A stretch of 64,000 nt of DNA, taken from AWTP1-18 sp036504515. Its GTDB lineage: Bacteria > Pseudomonadota > Gammaproteobacteria > Burkholderiales > Rhodocyclaceae. A model generated the notes under the pieces. That model was not told where the DNA came from, ran no database searches, and saw only the letters and a list, made by a program, of their open reading frames with translations. Below, in pieces: positions 1 to 10,001 of the stretch. Where the stretch lies: the NCBI GenBank assembly GCA_036504515.1, contig DASXVA010000007.1, forward strand, positions 1 to 64,000, given 5' to 3'. The translations under genes were made by a program, and so were the position numbers. Numbering within the stretch: the first letter of the stretch is position 1; every line of letters starts with the position of its first letter.

Positions 1-3000
1 AGATCGTTGCCTTGGGCACCGCCCAAGCCGCCTCCCTGACGACGGCCCAAGTCCAGTCCCTGAGCACCGCCCAGATTGCCGCGATGGAGACGGTCGATCT
101 TGCGTCCCTGAAGACGAATCAGATCGCCGCCCTCACGACGGCCCAAGTACAGGCGGGGCTTACGTCAAACGAGATTGTGGCTTTGACCACGGGGCAGGTG
201 CAGGCACTCACCACCGCTCAGATTGCTGCACTGACGACATGGCAGCTGTCAAATATGGAGACGGTAGATGTTGCCGCTCTCAAAACCAACCAGGTTGCAG
301 CACTTAGCACCGATCAGATTAGTGCCGGGCTAACAACCAACCAGACGTTAGCCCTGAAGACCAGCCAAGTTGCTGCGCTGACAACAAGTCAGGTCAATAG
401 CGGGATCAATAGCGGGCAAGTGGTTGCTTTGACCTCTGCCCAAGTGGCAGCTCTTACAACAGATCAAGTGCAGGGGTTGACGACTTGGCAGTTGTCCAAG
501 ATGGAAACTGCAGCGGTTACAGCCTTAAAGACCAGTCAGGTACGGGCACTAACCACCCAGCAGATTTCTGCTGGGCTGACTACAGCGGCAATTGCTGCCC
601 TGACCACCGGTCAGGTGGTGGCCCTGACCACCGTTCAGATCAATGCTGGTCTTACTTCAGATCAGATCGTAGCCCTTACGTCTGCTCAGGTCACCGCCTT
701 GACCACGGCACAGATGCAAGCGTTGACGTCAGTGCAGTTAGCTGCGATGGAAACGGCAGATCTGGCATCTCTCAAGACCGGGCAGGTTGCGTCGCTGACG
801 ACGAGCCAAATAAGCACTGGTTTGACTTCAGCCGAGATTCAGGCGCTGACCACGGGGCAGGTGCAAGCGCTGACTACCGCGCAGATTGCTGCACTGACTA
901 CGTGGCAGTTGTCCAAGATGGAAACCGCAGATATTGCGGTACTCAAGACTAGCCAAATAGCGGCCCTTACCACCGCTCAGATCAATAGTGGCCTGACTAC
1001 TGACCAAGCCGCCGCCCTGACGACGGCTCAGACCCAGGCCTTGACCACGGCACAATTAGGGGCGTTGTCCACTTGGCAGCTATCAAGGCTGGCAACGGAT
1101 GAGGTTGCTGCCCTGAAAACGAGTCAATTGGCAGCTCTGACGACTTACCAAGTTAGCGCCGGGTTTTCCACAAATCAGATCCAAGCCCTGAAAACGAGTC
1201 AGATTGCTGTTCTGAGTTCAGATCAAGTCAGCATGGGCTTGACTACTGACCAGGTGCAGGCACTTACAACGGCACAGATTCAGGCGCTGAGCAGCAGTCA
1301 GATTGCCGTGTTGACCACGTGGCAACTGGCCAATATGGAAACGACGGATCTTGCTGCCCTGAAAACGTCGCAATTAGTTGCACTAAGCACAGTTCAAGTC
1401 AGTGCCGGCCTGACGACATCTGGTTTGGCATCACTGGGCACAAACCAGTGGCAAGCGCTGACCACGGCCCAGGTGCAGGCCCTTACTACAAACCAAGTAT
1501 CAGCCATAGAAACGGCAGACTTGGCAGCATTGAAGACCAGCCAGTTAACGGCACTGACTACCCAACAGATCAATGCCGGCCTCACTACCAATCAGGTACA
1601 GGCCCTCACCACAGCACAGGTACAAACCTTTACCACTGCTCAAGTTGGTGCTGGTTTCTCTACGGATCAGATCGCAGCGCTCAAGACAGCACAGTTGGCT
1701 GCGCTGACCACTTTCCAGATCAGCAACGGTTTGACAAGTGCACAGATTGTTTCCTTGACCACGGCACAAGTACAGGCTCTGACAACGGCTCAACTTCAGG
1801 CGTTGAGTAGTACTCAGTTGAGCGTGATGGAAACGGTTGATGTGGCTGCCTTGAAAACGGCCCAGATCGTGGCCCTTAAGACGAGTCAGATCAGCGCAGG
1901 TCTCACGACAGATCAAGTACAGGCTTTGACGACTGCACAAGTGCAAGCACTGACAACTGCACAGATTCAAGCCCTGAGCAGTAGCCAATTGGTTGCAATG
2001 GAAACGGTCGATGTTGCGGCCCTCAAGAGCAATCAGCTGCAAGCTATGGGGACTAGTCAGGTCAGTGTTCTGACTACCTCTGAAATACAGGCCCTCGGTA
2101 CGGCTCAGGTGGCCGCCCTGACTACTTACCAAGTTAGCAGTGGCCTTCGCTCTGATCAGATCGTTGCGCTGACGACGACACAGGCAATTGCTTTGTCGAC
2201 GGCACAGTTGCAAGCCCTGAGCAGTGCCCAATTGGCAGCCATGGAAACCGAGGATGTGGCTGCCTTGAAAACGGTCCAGATCGCTGCCCTGAAAACAAGC
2301 CAGATCAGCACAGGCCTCACCACGGTACAGATTCAGTCTCTGACCACAGCACAGGTTCAGTCTTTAACCACGGCACAGGTTCAGTCCCTGACCTCGGGCC
2401 AAATTGCGGCCATGGAAACCGACGATGTTGCTGCCCTGAGGACTAGCCAGATTTCGGTACTCACGACGGCCCAAATTAATGTGGGCCTCACCACGGATCA
2501 GGTTGTGGCCTTGAGTACTGGCCAGATCCAGGCGCTGACAACGGCTCAAGTGCAGGCGCTGAACACGCAACAATTGCTCAGGATGGAAACTGGGGATGTT
2601 GCCTCCCTGAAGACCAGCCAGATTGTGGCGCTGACTACAGCTCAAGTTAGTGCCGGCCTTGCTACTGATGCGGTTGCTGCCCTCAAGACAGCCCAAGTGG
2701 CAGCGTTGACTACCAGCCAGATTTCCCTGGGTCTGACCACTGACCAATTGCAGGCTTTGGGAACCAGTCAGATCCAGGCCTTCACTACGGCCCAGGTGAA
2801 AGCGCTAACGAACAATCAGCTCAGCAGCCTGGGTACGACAGATCTGTCTGTATTTAAAACTGCCCAGATAGCAGCATTAACCACCAGCCAAATCAGCTCT
2901 GGATTGACGACTGACCAATTGCAGGCGCTGACAACAGCCCAGGTGCAGGCTTTGACTACGGGGCAGTTGGTGGTGCTGAGCAGCTATCAGTTGTCACGGA

Positions 3001-6000
3001 TGGAAACCGATGATCTGGCCGCGCTTAAGACGGGACAGATCGCATCGCTAACCACCTATCAAATTAATGCCGGTTTGACGACCAACGCCTTGGTGGCCCT
3101 TCAGACGAGCCAGGTAGCTGCTCTCACCAGCAGTCAGATTGCCCAAGGCCTGAGTACTGACCAGTTGGCCGCCTTGAGTACCGATCAGATTCAGGCGTTG
3201 ACGAATACCCAGTTGCAGGCACTGACGACTTACCAGTTCACCTCGTTGGGTAGCACGGACATTGCCGCGCTGAAGGCAGGGCAGGTTTCCGCTTTGACTA
3301 CGCGTCAGATTCAACTGCTGACGACCGACCAGCTTGCGGTACTGGGTACGGATCAAATCCAGGCACTGACGGCGACCCAGGTTGCAACACTGAGTACCAG
3401 CCAGTTTGCCAGTCTGACTACTACCGACGTGGCTGCACTGAAGGTGAGCCAGGTTGTTGCGCTGACGACAGACAATATCCGGTCTGCACTCACCACAGAC
3501 CAGTTGGTGGCTTTGACCACGGCGCAGGTGGCCGTATTGACTACTGACCAGCTGGCGGCTCTTTCCACTTGGCAATTGTCCAATATGGAAACGGATGATG
3601 TTGCCTCGCTAAAGACAAGCCAGATTGCGAGTTTGAGTACTACTGACATTGCTTCTGGTTTGACCACTGACCAGATCGTTGCGCTGACTACAGCGCAAGT
3701 TCAGTCACTCACGACCATTCAGTTAGGCGCCCTGACGACTACCCAGGTGTCCAGCTTGGAAACGGTAGATGTCGCAGCACTGAAAACTGGGCAGATTCAG
3801 TCATTGAATACCTGGCAGATCAGTGCCGTCACTACTGATCAAATTGGCGCATTGAGCAATGCGCAAGTCGCGGCACTGACGACAGCACAAGTCCAGCAAG
3901 GCCTGACGAGCAGCCAACTGGCTGTATTGAGCACTGGTCAGGTCATGGCCTTGACCACAGCCCAGATCGCAGCGCTGACCAGCCTTCAGGTTTCCGGCCT
4001 CAATACGGATGACATCGCTTCCCTGAAGACTGGACAGCTGCTGGCGCTCTCCAGTGATCAGATCAACGCTGGCTTGACCACGGATCAAGTGGTTGCGCTT
4101 GGTACAGCTCAGTTAGTTGCTCTAAGTACTTATCAGATCAATGCTGGACTTAACAGCAGCCAGCTGGTTGCCCTGACTACTGATCAGGTCATGGCGCTGA
4201 CGACGGGCCAACTAGGGGCCTTGAGCACATACCAGCTGTCCCGTATGGAAACCGATGACATCGCGGTTCTCAGCAGTAAACAAATACTGGCGTTGGCTAC
4301 GGCACAAATTGCATCCCTGACGACCGAACAGGTGGCAGCACTGTCTTCCGACCAGATCACTGCCGGGCTCAATACGGCGCAATTGGTGGCGCTGACAACG
4401 GGGCAAGTGGAGGCCTTGACGACTGACCAAGTGTCACTGTTGTCCACCTATCAGTTGTCTCGCATGGAAACTGATGATGTGGCCGCCTTTACCAGCGACC
4501 AAATCGCAGCCTTGTCCACCGCAGACATCCAGTTTGGTTTGACCTCGGACCAACTGGTCGCACTTACCACCGACCAAGTGGTTGCCCTCAGTAGCGAACA
4601 ACTTGGTTTCGGCTTGGGCACGGACCGGCTTCAACTGTTATCGAGCAGTCAAATCGCTGCCCTGAGCACCGCGCAACTGTCCAGTCTGGAAACCGACGAC
4701 ATCGCCGTCCTCAAGACCAGCCAGCTGGTTGCCTTGACCACGGACCAGATCAGTCTGGGTCTCACCACCGATCAGATTGGCGCCCTCAAGACCTCGCAGC
4801 TGGCCGCCTTGACCACCCAGCAACTGAGCGCCGGTTTCACCACCGACGACATCGTTGCCCTCAACAGCGTTCAAGCCCAAGCCTTGACCACCGCCCAGGT
4901 ACGTTCCCTGACCACGGATCAGTTAGCCAGTCTGGAAACCGATGACCTGTCGGCCCTCAAGACAAGTCAGCTGATTGCCCTGACCACGGATCAAATCAAC
5001 GCCGGTCTCACCACTGACCAGATCGTTGCCTTGAGCGGCACCCAGGTGCAAGCCCTGACCACGGCTCAGATAAATTTGGGATTAAGTACGTTCCAACTGT
5101 CAGTGTTGACGAGTAACCAGGTTGCGGCACTGACAACAGCACAAATTGCGCTGGGACTTAGTTCTGACGACATGGTGGCTTTGACCAGTAGCCAAGTCCA
5201 AGCCCTGACCACGCGCCAGATTCAAGCCCTGGCGACTAATCAGCTTTCATTGATTGAGACGCTGGATGTTGCTGCGCTGAAGTCCAATCAGATCACAGCC
5301 TTTACAACCTATCAGGTCAATACAGGGCTAACGACTGACCAGCTTGCAGCGCTAACCACAGCACAGATTTCACAGGGGTTGACCACTAACCAGTTGGTAG
5401 CCCTGAGTTCATCACAATTCCAGGCTTTGAGCACGGCCCAGATTGCTGCGCTCACAGTAAGTCAGTTGGCCAGTGTTGAAACAAGTGATGTGGCAGCTCT
5501 TTCCAGCATGCAAGTCGCTGCCCTGACAACGACACAGGTATCCGCCGGTTTGACTACTGACCAGTTGGCTGCGCTGACTACTGATCAGGTGATAGCACTT
5601 ACCACCCAGCAATTGCTCGTGTTGACCACTGATCAATTGCTGGCCATGGAAACTGATGACGTGGTGGCGCTTAGTACGACTCAGCTACGCAGCTTGACTA
5701 CTGCGCAAATCAACGCCGGCATCACTACGGACCAGATAGCTGCATTAAGTACAAATCAGCTTGCTTCCTTTACGACGTATCAGGTGGCAAAGGGATTTAC
5801 TACCGATCAGATTGTTAGCCTTAGTTCCTCCCAGGTCTTGGCGCTGACAACCGCCCAGCTGCGGGCACTGACCATAGCCCAGTCCATGAGCTTGGAAACC
5901 GATGACCTTGCTGCGATGTCCACTACCCAGCTTGCTTCTCTGGGCAGTTATCAGATAAATGCGGGGCTGACTACCGATCAGATCGTGGCACTGACCAGTG

Positions 6001-7871
6001 ATCAGGTGCAGGCACTGACGACAGCTCAGGTTGCAGCTCTTAGCAGCGATCAGGTGTTCGCCATGGAAACCGCCGATGTGGCGGCGCTGACCACCACGCA
6101 ACTGCGGGCACTCAATACGTTGCAAATCAATGCCGGTCTGACAACTGACCAAATAGCCGCATTGAGTACAAATCAAGTGGCTGCTCTGTCGACATACCAG
6201 GTTGCCAAAGGACTGAGTACTGATCAGCTGGTGGCATTGAGTACGGACCAGGTCAGCAACATGACCACAGCACAAGTGCGAGCTTTGAGTGCAAGTCAGA
6301 TTGCCGGAATGGAGACGGTGGATGTTGCTTCCTTTGGTACGGCTCAAGTTCAGGCATTGACGACATATCAGATCAAGGTAGGCCTTTCCACTGATGAGGT
6401 TGCTGCCTTTGGCACAGCGCAAGTTCAGGCAATGAGCACCTATCAGATCAACAAGGGTCTGACGACGGACCAGATCGTGGCGCTGAGTAGTGATCAGGTT
6501 GCTGCACTAACGACTGCCCAGGTAGCAGCCTTGGCTACGGATCAGGTGGCCAACATGGAAACTGCTGATCTGATTGCTCTCAACAGCAACCAGATTGCTG
6601 CCATGACGACCGCCCAAGTCAGAGTTGGTCTCAGTACTGACCAGTTGGTGGCGATGGGCACTGCTCAAATAGCAGCGCTTACCACCTACCAAATTGCCAA
6701 GTCATTTGCGGCAGACAAGATTGCCGCCCTGACGACGGACCAAGTCCAGGCGCTGACCACAGACCAGATTCAGGCACTGACTACCTATCAGATCGCCAAC
6801 ATGGAAACAGATGATCTGGTCTCTCTGACGACTAGCCAGTTCATTGCCTTAAGTACTTACCAGATTGCGTCGGGACTGACGACTAATGAAGTGGCCGCGC
6901 TGACAACGCAGCAGATACCGACCTGGTCCACTGACCAGATTGCTGCGCTCACTACCCTGCAGGTTATGGCGTTGTCTACAGAACAAACGGCTGCCATGAC
7001 TACCGATCAGACTAATCATCTGGCGCTGGCATCACCACTGGTTCTGGATCTGAATGGTGATGGAGTCAGCACCCGCAGCATTAGCGACGGTACTACCTTC
7101 GACCTCTTCGGAACCGGTGAGAAAGTGAAAACTGGTTGGGTGAGCGGCGGTGATGGCTTACTTGTGCTTGACCGTAACCACGACGGTTTGATCAATGATG
7201 GCAGCGAACTGTTCGGAACCTCGACTGTCTTGGCATCAGGGGAGAAGGCGTCTAACGGCTATGCTGCCCTGGGGGAACTTGATAGCAATCACGATGGCGT
7301 TATCAACAAGAACGACAAAGCCTGGGCTGAACTGCAGGTTTGGGTGGATGCCAATGCCGATGGTGTTACCCAGTCGGGTGAGTTGAAGTCACTTAATGAC
7401 CTCAACATCGCGTCAATTGATCTGGCGGCGACGACATCATCAGCCAAAGATAATGGCAATATGCTGGGCCTCGTTTCCAGTTACACCAGCGTTGATGGAA
7501 GCACTCATGCGACCGCCGATGTCTGGTTTGTCGCTGACAGGAATAATGCGACCACCAGCAGTGCAACATCCAGTGCTGCCGATACGCTAAGCGCCAAGGT
7601 TGGTAATCTGGTTCAAACTCTGGGTAGCTATGGGAGTGCGGCTCAGTCTTCCGGTCTTACAGCTAGCACTGCCTCGCCACTTGCCGACGTAACCTCAGTG
7701 GCTGTGGGACCGGTGGGAGGCCTGGTTGATGCTCTGCGTCAATTCGATGCAAACGGCAATCCTTTGTCGGCGGTAGCTACACAACAGGCCGCGCCCGTTG
7801 CTACAACGCTGGGTGGTCAACAGGATCCAGCTAGTTTGCTCAAAACCGGGATATTGACCGTAGGGAAATAG
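1..7871 (+). CDS. Giant Thr/Leu/Gln-rich repeat protein, probable type I secreted surface protein (5' end missing)
   Basis: The reading frame is open from the first bases of the window (codons begin at position 3), and those codons continue the repeat, so the true start lies outside and the TTG at 12 is not a real start. More than 2300 residues are an array of roughly eight-residue units of the form ALTTAQVQ / ALTTDQIA, with a METxD-type marker at fixed intervals. From about 7020 the array stops and four acidic loops of the type DxNxDG follow (codons at 7047, 7170, 7281 and 7347), resembling EF-hand or dockerin calcium sites, then a Ser/Ala-rich tail ending at 7871. I saw no cysteine, no RTX nonapeptide array and no membrane segment. 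Such composition and a calcium-binding C-terminus are typical of type I substrates; an exporter is encoded at 20321-27235. Adhesin or S-layer-like function is inference. Confidence 0.8.
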   Translation, partial: IVALGTAQAASLTTAQVQSLSTAQIAAMETVDLASLKTNQIAALTTAQVQAGLTSNEIVALTTGQVQALTTAQIAALTTWQLSNMETVDVAALKTNQVAALSTDQISAGLTTNQTLALKTSQVAALTTSQVNSGINSGQVVALTSAQVAALTTDQVQGLTTWQLSKMETAAVTALKTSQVRALTTQQISAGLTTAAIAALTTGQVVALTTVQINAGLTSDQIVALTSAQVTALTTAQMQALTSVQLAAMETADLASLKTGQVASLTTSQISTGLTSAEIQALTTGQVQALTTAQIAALTTWQLSKMETADIAVLKTSQIAALTTAQINSGLTTDQAAALTTAQTQALTTAQLGALSTWQLSRLATDEVAALKTSQLAALTTYQVSAGFSTNQIQALKTSQIAVLSSDQVSMGLTTDQVQALTTAQIQALSSSQIAVLTTWQLANMETTDLAALKTSQLVALSTVQVSAGLTTSGLASLGTNQWQALTTAQVQALTTNQVSAIETADLAALKTSQLTALTTQQINAGLTTNQVQALTTAQVQTFTTAQVGAGFSTDQIAALKTAQLAALTTFQISNGLTSAQIVSLTTAQVQALTTAQLQALSSTQLSVMETVDVAALKTAQIVALKTSQISAGLTTDQVQALTTAQVQALTTAQIQALSSSQLVAMETVDVAALKSNQLQAMGTSQVSVLTTSEIQALGTAQVAALTTYQVSSGLRSDQIVALTTTQAIALSTAQLQALSSAQLAAMETEDVAALKTVQIAALKTSQISTGLTTVQIQSLTTAQVQSLTTAQVQSLTSGQIAAMETDDVAALRTSQISVLTTAQINVGLTTDQVVALSTGQIQALTTAQVQALNTQQLLRMETGDVASLKTSQIVALTTAQVSAGLATDAVAALKTAQVAALTTSQISLGLTTDQLQALGTSQIQAFTTAQVKALTNNQLSSLGTTDLSVFKTAQIAALTTSQISSGLTTDQLQALTTAQVQALTTGQLVVLSSYQLSRMETDDLAALKTGQIASLTTYQINAGLTTNALVALQTSQVAALTSSQIAQGLSTDQLAALSTDQIQALTNTQLQALTTYQFTSLGSTDIAALKAGQVSALTTRQIQLLTTDQLAVLGTDQIQALTATQVATLSTSQFASLTTTDVAALKVSQVVALTTDNIRSALTTDQLVALTTAQVAVLTTDQLAALSTWQLSNMETDDVASLKTSQIASLSTTDIASGLTTDQIVALTTAQVQSLTTIQLGALTTTQVSSLETVDVAALKTGQIQSLNTWQISAVTTDQIGALSNAQVAALTTAQVQQGLTSSQLAVLSTGQVMALTTAQIAALTSLQVSGLNTDDIASLKTGQLLALSSDQINAGLTTDQVVALGTAQLVALSTYQINAGLNSSQLVALTTDQVMALTTGQLGALSTYQLSRMETDDIAVLSSKQILALATAQIASLTTEQVAALSSDQITAGLNTAQLVALTTGQVEALTTDQVSLLSTYQLSRMETDDVAAFTSDQIAALSTADIQFGLTSDQLVALTTDQVVALSSEQLGFGLGTDRLQLLSSSQIAALSTAQLSSLETDDIAVLKTSQLVALTTDQISLGLTTDQIGALKTSQLAALTTQQLSAGFTTDDIVALNSVQAQALTTAQVRSLTTDQLASLETDDLSALKTSQLIALTTDQINAGLTTDQIVALSGTQVQALTTAQINLGLSTFQLSVLTSNQVAALTTAQIALGLSSDDMVALTSSQVQALTTRQIQALATNQLSLIETLDVAALKSNQITAFTTYQVNTGLTTDQLAALTTAQISQGLTTNQLVALSSSQFQALSTAQIAALTVSQLASVETSDVAALSSMQVAALTTTQVSAGLTTDQLAALTTDQVIALTTQQLLVLTTDQLLAMETDDVVALSTTQLRSLTTAQINAGITTDQIAALSTNQLASFTTYQVAKGFTTDQIVSLSSSQVLALTTAQLRALTIAQSMSLETDDLAAMSTTQLASLGSYQINAGLTTDQIVALTSDQVQALTTAQVAALSSDQVFAMETADVAALTTTQLRALNTLQINAGLTTDQIAALSTNQVAALSTYQVAKGLSTDQLVALSTDQVSNMTTAQVRALSASQIAGMETVDVASFGTAQVQALTTYQIKVGLSTDEVAAFGTAQVQAMSTYQINKGLTTDQIVALSSDQVAALTTAQVAALATDQVANMETADLIALNSNQIAAMTTAQVRVGLSTDQLVAMGTAQIAALTTYQIAKSFAADKIAALTTDQVQALTTDQIQALTTYQIANMETDDLVSLTTSQFIALSTYQIASGLTTNEVAALTTQQIPTWSTDQIAALTTLQVMALSTEQTAAMTTDQTNHLALASPLVLDLNGDGVSTRSISDGTTFDLFGTGEKVKTGWVSGGDGLLVLDRNHDGLINDGSELFGTSTVLASGEKASNGYAALGELDSNHDGVINKNDKAWAELQVWVDANADGVTQSGELKSLNDLNIASIDLAATTSSAKDNGNMLGLVSSYTSVDGSTHATADVWFVADRNNATTSSATSSAADTLSAKVGNLVQTLGSYGSAAQSSGLTASTASPLADVTSVAVGPVGGLVDALRQFDANGNPLSAVATQQAAPVATTLGGQQDPASLLKTGILTVGK
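3..7018 (+). repeat. Protein-level tandem repeat array with quantised spacing
   Basis: Octapeptide-like units (Leu-Thr-Thr-x-Gln-Val/Ile-x-Ala) run without interruption. A marker segment MET(V/D/A)D(V/L)AALK, or a variant such as LGTTD or IETAD, recurs at nucleotides 84, 255, 501, 747, 918, 1089, 1335, 1506, 1827, 1998, 2241, 2412, 2583, 2829, 3000, 3246, 3414, 3585 and 3756. The intervals are almost all 171, 246 or 321 bases, that is 57, 82 or 107 codons (57 plus multiples of 25); two intervals are one codon short. Neighbouring units use different synonymous Leu and Thr codons, so the array is conserved as protein and is not a recent DNA expansion. Confidence 0.9.
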
Positions 7872-7884
7872 GTCTCATGACAGG

Positions 7885-7912
7885 AATGTCGGCGTTATTG
7901 CCGGCATTTCTG
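7885..7912 (+). terminator. Hairpin downstream of the giant repeat gene
   Basis: The arms AATGTCGGC (7885-7893) and GCCGGCATT (7900-7908) form a nine-pair stem with one G-T wobble and a six-base loop, 14 bases after the stop codon. Only a short TTCT tract follows, so this is a plausible but not strong Rho-independent terminator. Confidence 0.5.
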
Positions 7913-8048
7913 CCAATACCTCGCAGGCAGCATCCCCAGCATTGATTCCTACCTGAAACCCCGGTCTTTTACCGCGGTTCTTGGCCTCTTAGTCAGGGGA
8001 CTGCGCCACTAGAATCAGTTGAATATTCTGTTCTCCGGCCGTTGCGGC

Positions 8049-8054
8049 AAGGAG
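8049..8054 (+). promoter_or_regulatory. Shine-Dalgarno AAGGAG that sets the start of the SPINDLY-type gene
   Basis: AAGGAG lies eight bases before the ATG at 8063. It decides against the upstream in-frame TTG at 8042, which would place the ribosome site inside the coding region. Confidence 0.75.
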
Positions 8055-8062
8055 CAACACTC

Positions 8063-9895
8063 ATGATGGCGACTGAAAGTGGAGGCGATGTGGCAACTGA
8101 CAATACCTACGAATCATTGTTGATGGCTGCCTGGAATGGCCAGATGGATTTGGGACTCCTGATTGGCAGTGCAGAGCAACTGGTGAAGGAGGGGAAAGCT
8201 CCTCTAGGTGCGGTGCTCTATCAGACTTGGTTGAAACGCACTCCAGCATCGCCTGTTGCCCATGCCGTCCATTTCAACCTGGGGGCAGTCCTGTCCAATA
8301 TTGGCGATCTTGAAGGGGCAAAAACGTCCTACCTGGATGCAATTGCTGTGGCACCTACTTTCGTCCAGCCTCGCCTCAATCTGGCACTGGTTTACGAGCG
8401 CCTGGGTAACCTGGACGAAGCGGTAGCCCAATGGCAATGGGTGGACAACAACGTATCCTGGGTGCCTGCCGATAACCGGCTGTTCGTTATATCTGCGCTC
8501 AATAACCTTGGCCGGGTACTGGAAATGCGCAAGCAGTATTTTGAAGCGCTTGCCTACCTCAACAAGAGTCTGTCCCTTAATCCCAATCAAGAAGATGTAC
8601 TGCATCACTGGGTGTTCATTCGCGCCAAACAATGTGCATGGCCCGTGTACCAGCCGATGACCGGGGTGAGTGAAGAGATGATGCGGCGCTCCACTTCCGC
8701 ATTGGCCATGATCGCGCTATCGGATGACCCCCAGGAGCAGCTCGATGCTGCGCGACGTTATGCTGAGAAGAGCGTACTCAAGAATCTTCCTGCCTTGGCG
8801 GACAACAAAGGCTATGGCCATCGAAAAATACGCATAGGTTATTGTTCTTCGGATTTCACCATGCACCCGGTTTCCATGTTGATGGTGGAATTGTTCGAGT
8901 TGCATGACCGCGAGAAATTCGAGATTTACGGATTCTGCTGGAGTCCGGAAGATGGGTCACCCATGCGGCAGCGCGTGATCAATACGATGGATCATTTCAT
9001 CCGCATCAATACGCTTACCGATGCCGAAGCAGCAAAGCTGATCCGGGACAATGAGATTGATGTTCTTGTCGATCTTCAGGGGCAGACAGCAGGTGCCCGG
9101 GCGAATATTCTCTCCTACCGTCCGGCGCGGATTCAGATCACTTATCTGGGGTTGCCCGCAACGACGGGCTTGCCGAATGTGGACTATGTCATTGCGGACA
9201 GGTTTTTGATTCCAGAGGAAATGGCTCGCTACTACTCGGAGAAACCTCTGTACATGCCTGATATCTATCAGGTGAGCGATCGTAAGCGCATCGTGAGTGC
9301 AATTCCGGATAGAGCTAGTTGTGGTTTGCCAGAAGGGGCATTTGTGTTTTGCTCCTTCAACAATAACTACAAATACACGCCAGAGATGTTTGCTGCGTGG
9401 ATGCGGATATTGAAGAGAGTGAAGAACAGTGTGCTGTGGTTGCTCGCCGATAATCCCTGGGCCAAGGAAAACCTGCTGAGGGAAGCTGCGGCTCAAGGAG
9501 TAGCACCGGAACGGCTGATATTCGGTGGCCGCGTATCACCGGAAAACTATCTGGCCCGTTATGGCGCAGCAGATTTGTTCCTGGACACATATCCGTTTAA
9601 TGCAGGTACAACGGCTAACGATGCGTTGTTCATGGGCTTGCCCGTGCTGACGCGTTGCGGAGGCCCCTTCGCGTCACGCATGGCCGGCGCATTGCTGACG
9701 GCTGCCAAGTTACCGGAGTTGATTCACTACAACATCGAGAGTTATGAGGAGATGGCAGTATTCCTTGCGAACAATCGCGATGAACTGGCCAAATTCAAGG
9801 CTCGCCTGCAGGCCGAAAAAGTGAGTGGGGTGTTGTTCGATACAGAACGGTTTGCCCGTAACCTTGAGGCCAAGCTGGAAGAGCTCTGTGCGTAA
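8063..9895 (+). CDS. SPINDLY/OGT-like protein O-GlcNAc transferase (TPR plus GT41)
   Basis: A 610-residue protein with an N-terminal TPR region (roughly residues 15-190: FNLGAVLSNIGDLEGA, NLALVYERLGNLDEAV, LNNLGRVLEMRKQYFEAL) and a C-terminal GT41 domain. Family landmarks are present: GYCSSDFTMHPVS (the catalytic-site His region), DLQGQTAGAR, RPARIQITYLGLPATTG, FCSFNNNYK and LDTYPFNAGTTANDAL. GT41 enzymes move GlcNAc or another sugar from a nucleotide donor to Ser/Thr of proteins in the cytoplasm. It lies directly behind the Thr-rich repeat gene and ends at a strong terminator, so the repeat protein is an attractive substrate, although this is inference. No signal peptide is seen. Confidence 0.88.
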   Translation: MMATESGGDVATDNTYESLLMAAWNGQMDLGLLIGSAEQLVKEGKAPLGAVLYQTWLKRTPASPVAHAVHFNLGAVLSNIGDLEGAKTSYLDAIAVAPTFVQPRLNLALVYERLGNLDEAVAQWQWVDNNVSWVPADNRLFVISALNNLGRVLEMRKQYFEALAYLNKSLSLNPNQEDVLHHWVFIRAKQCAWPVYQPMTGVSEEMMRRSTSALAMIALSDDPQEQLDAARRYAEKSVLKNLPALADNKGYGHRKIRIGYCSSDFTMHPVSMLMVELFELHDREKFEIYGFCWSPEDGSPMRQRVINTMDHFIRINTLTDAEAAKLIRDNEIDVLVDLQGQTAGARANILSYRPARIQITYLGLPATTGLPNVDYVIADRFLIPEEMARYYSEKPLYMPDIYQVSDRKRIVSAIPDRASCGLPEGAFVFCSFNNNYKYTPEMFAAWMRILKRVKNSVLWLLADNPWAKENLLREAAAQGVAPERLIFGGRVSPENYLARYGAADLFLDTYPFNAGTTANDALFMGLPVLTRCGGPFASRMAGALLTAAKLPELIHYNIESYEEMAVFLANNRDELAKFKARLQAEKVSGVLFDTERFARNLEAKLEELCA

Positions 9896-9940
9896 CTTGC
9901 CAGAAAATAACTACAGGACAAACTAATGTCTAAAAGGAAG

Positions 9941-9971
9941 GCCGCCAGCTAGAAGCAAGCTGGCGGCTTTT
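9941..9971. terminator. Strong terminator between convergent genes
   Basis: A perfect ten-pair stem (GCCGCCAGCT at 9941-9950, complement at 9958-9967) with a seven-base loop is followed by TTTT on the plus strand and preceded by AAAA-rich sequence. It can serve both the plus-strand GT41 gene and the minus-strand gene ending at 10002. Confidence 0.85.
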
Positions 9972-10001
9972 CCTTATATGCAGAAATTGATTTCCCGAAA
10001 C

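Noticed and set aside
485..6692. Many long open frames on both strands inside the giant repeat gene
   Set aside because: They mirror the repeat codons in other frames, change composition with the sense strand and have no ribosome sites; the sense frame is uninterrupted.
3..7018. Possible CRISPR array or DNA minisatellite
   Set aside because: Units differ by synonymous changes, spacing is codon-based, and the sense frame is open throughout.
7018..7871. RTX nonapeptide repeats
   Set aside because: Only single GGxG-like words are present; the loops are DxNxDG type and not tandem nonapeptides.
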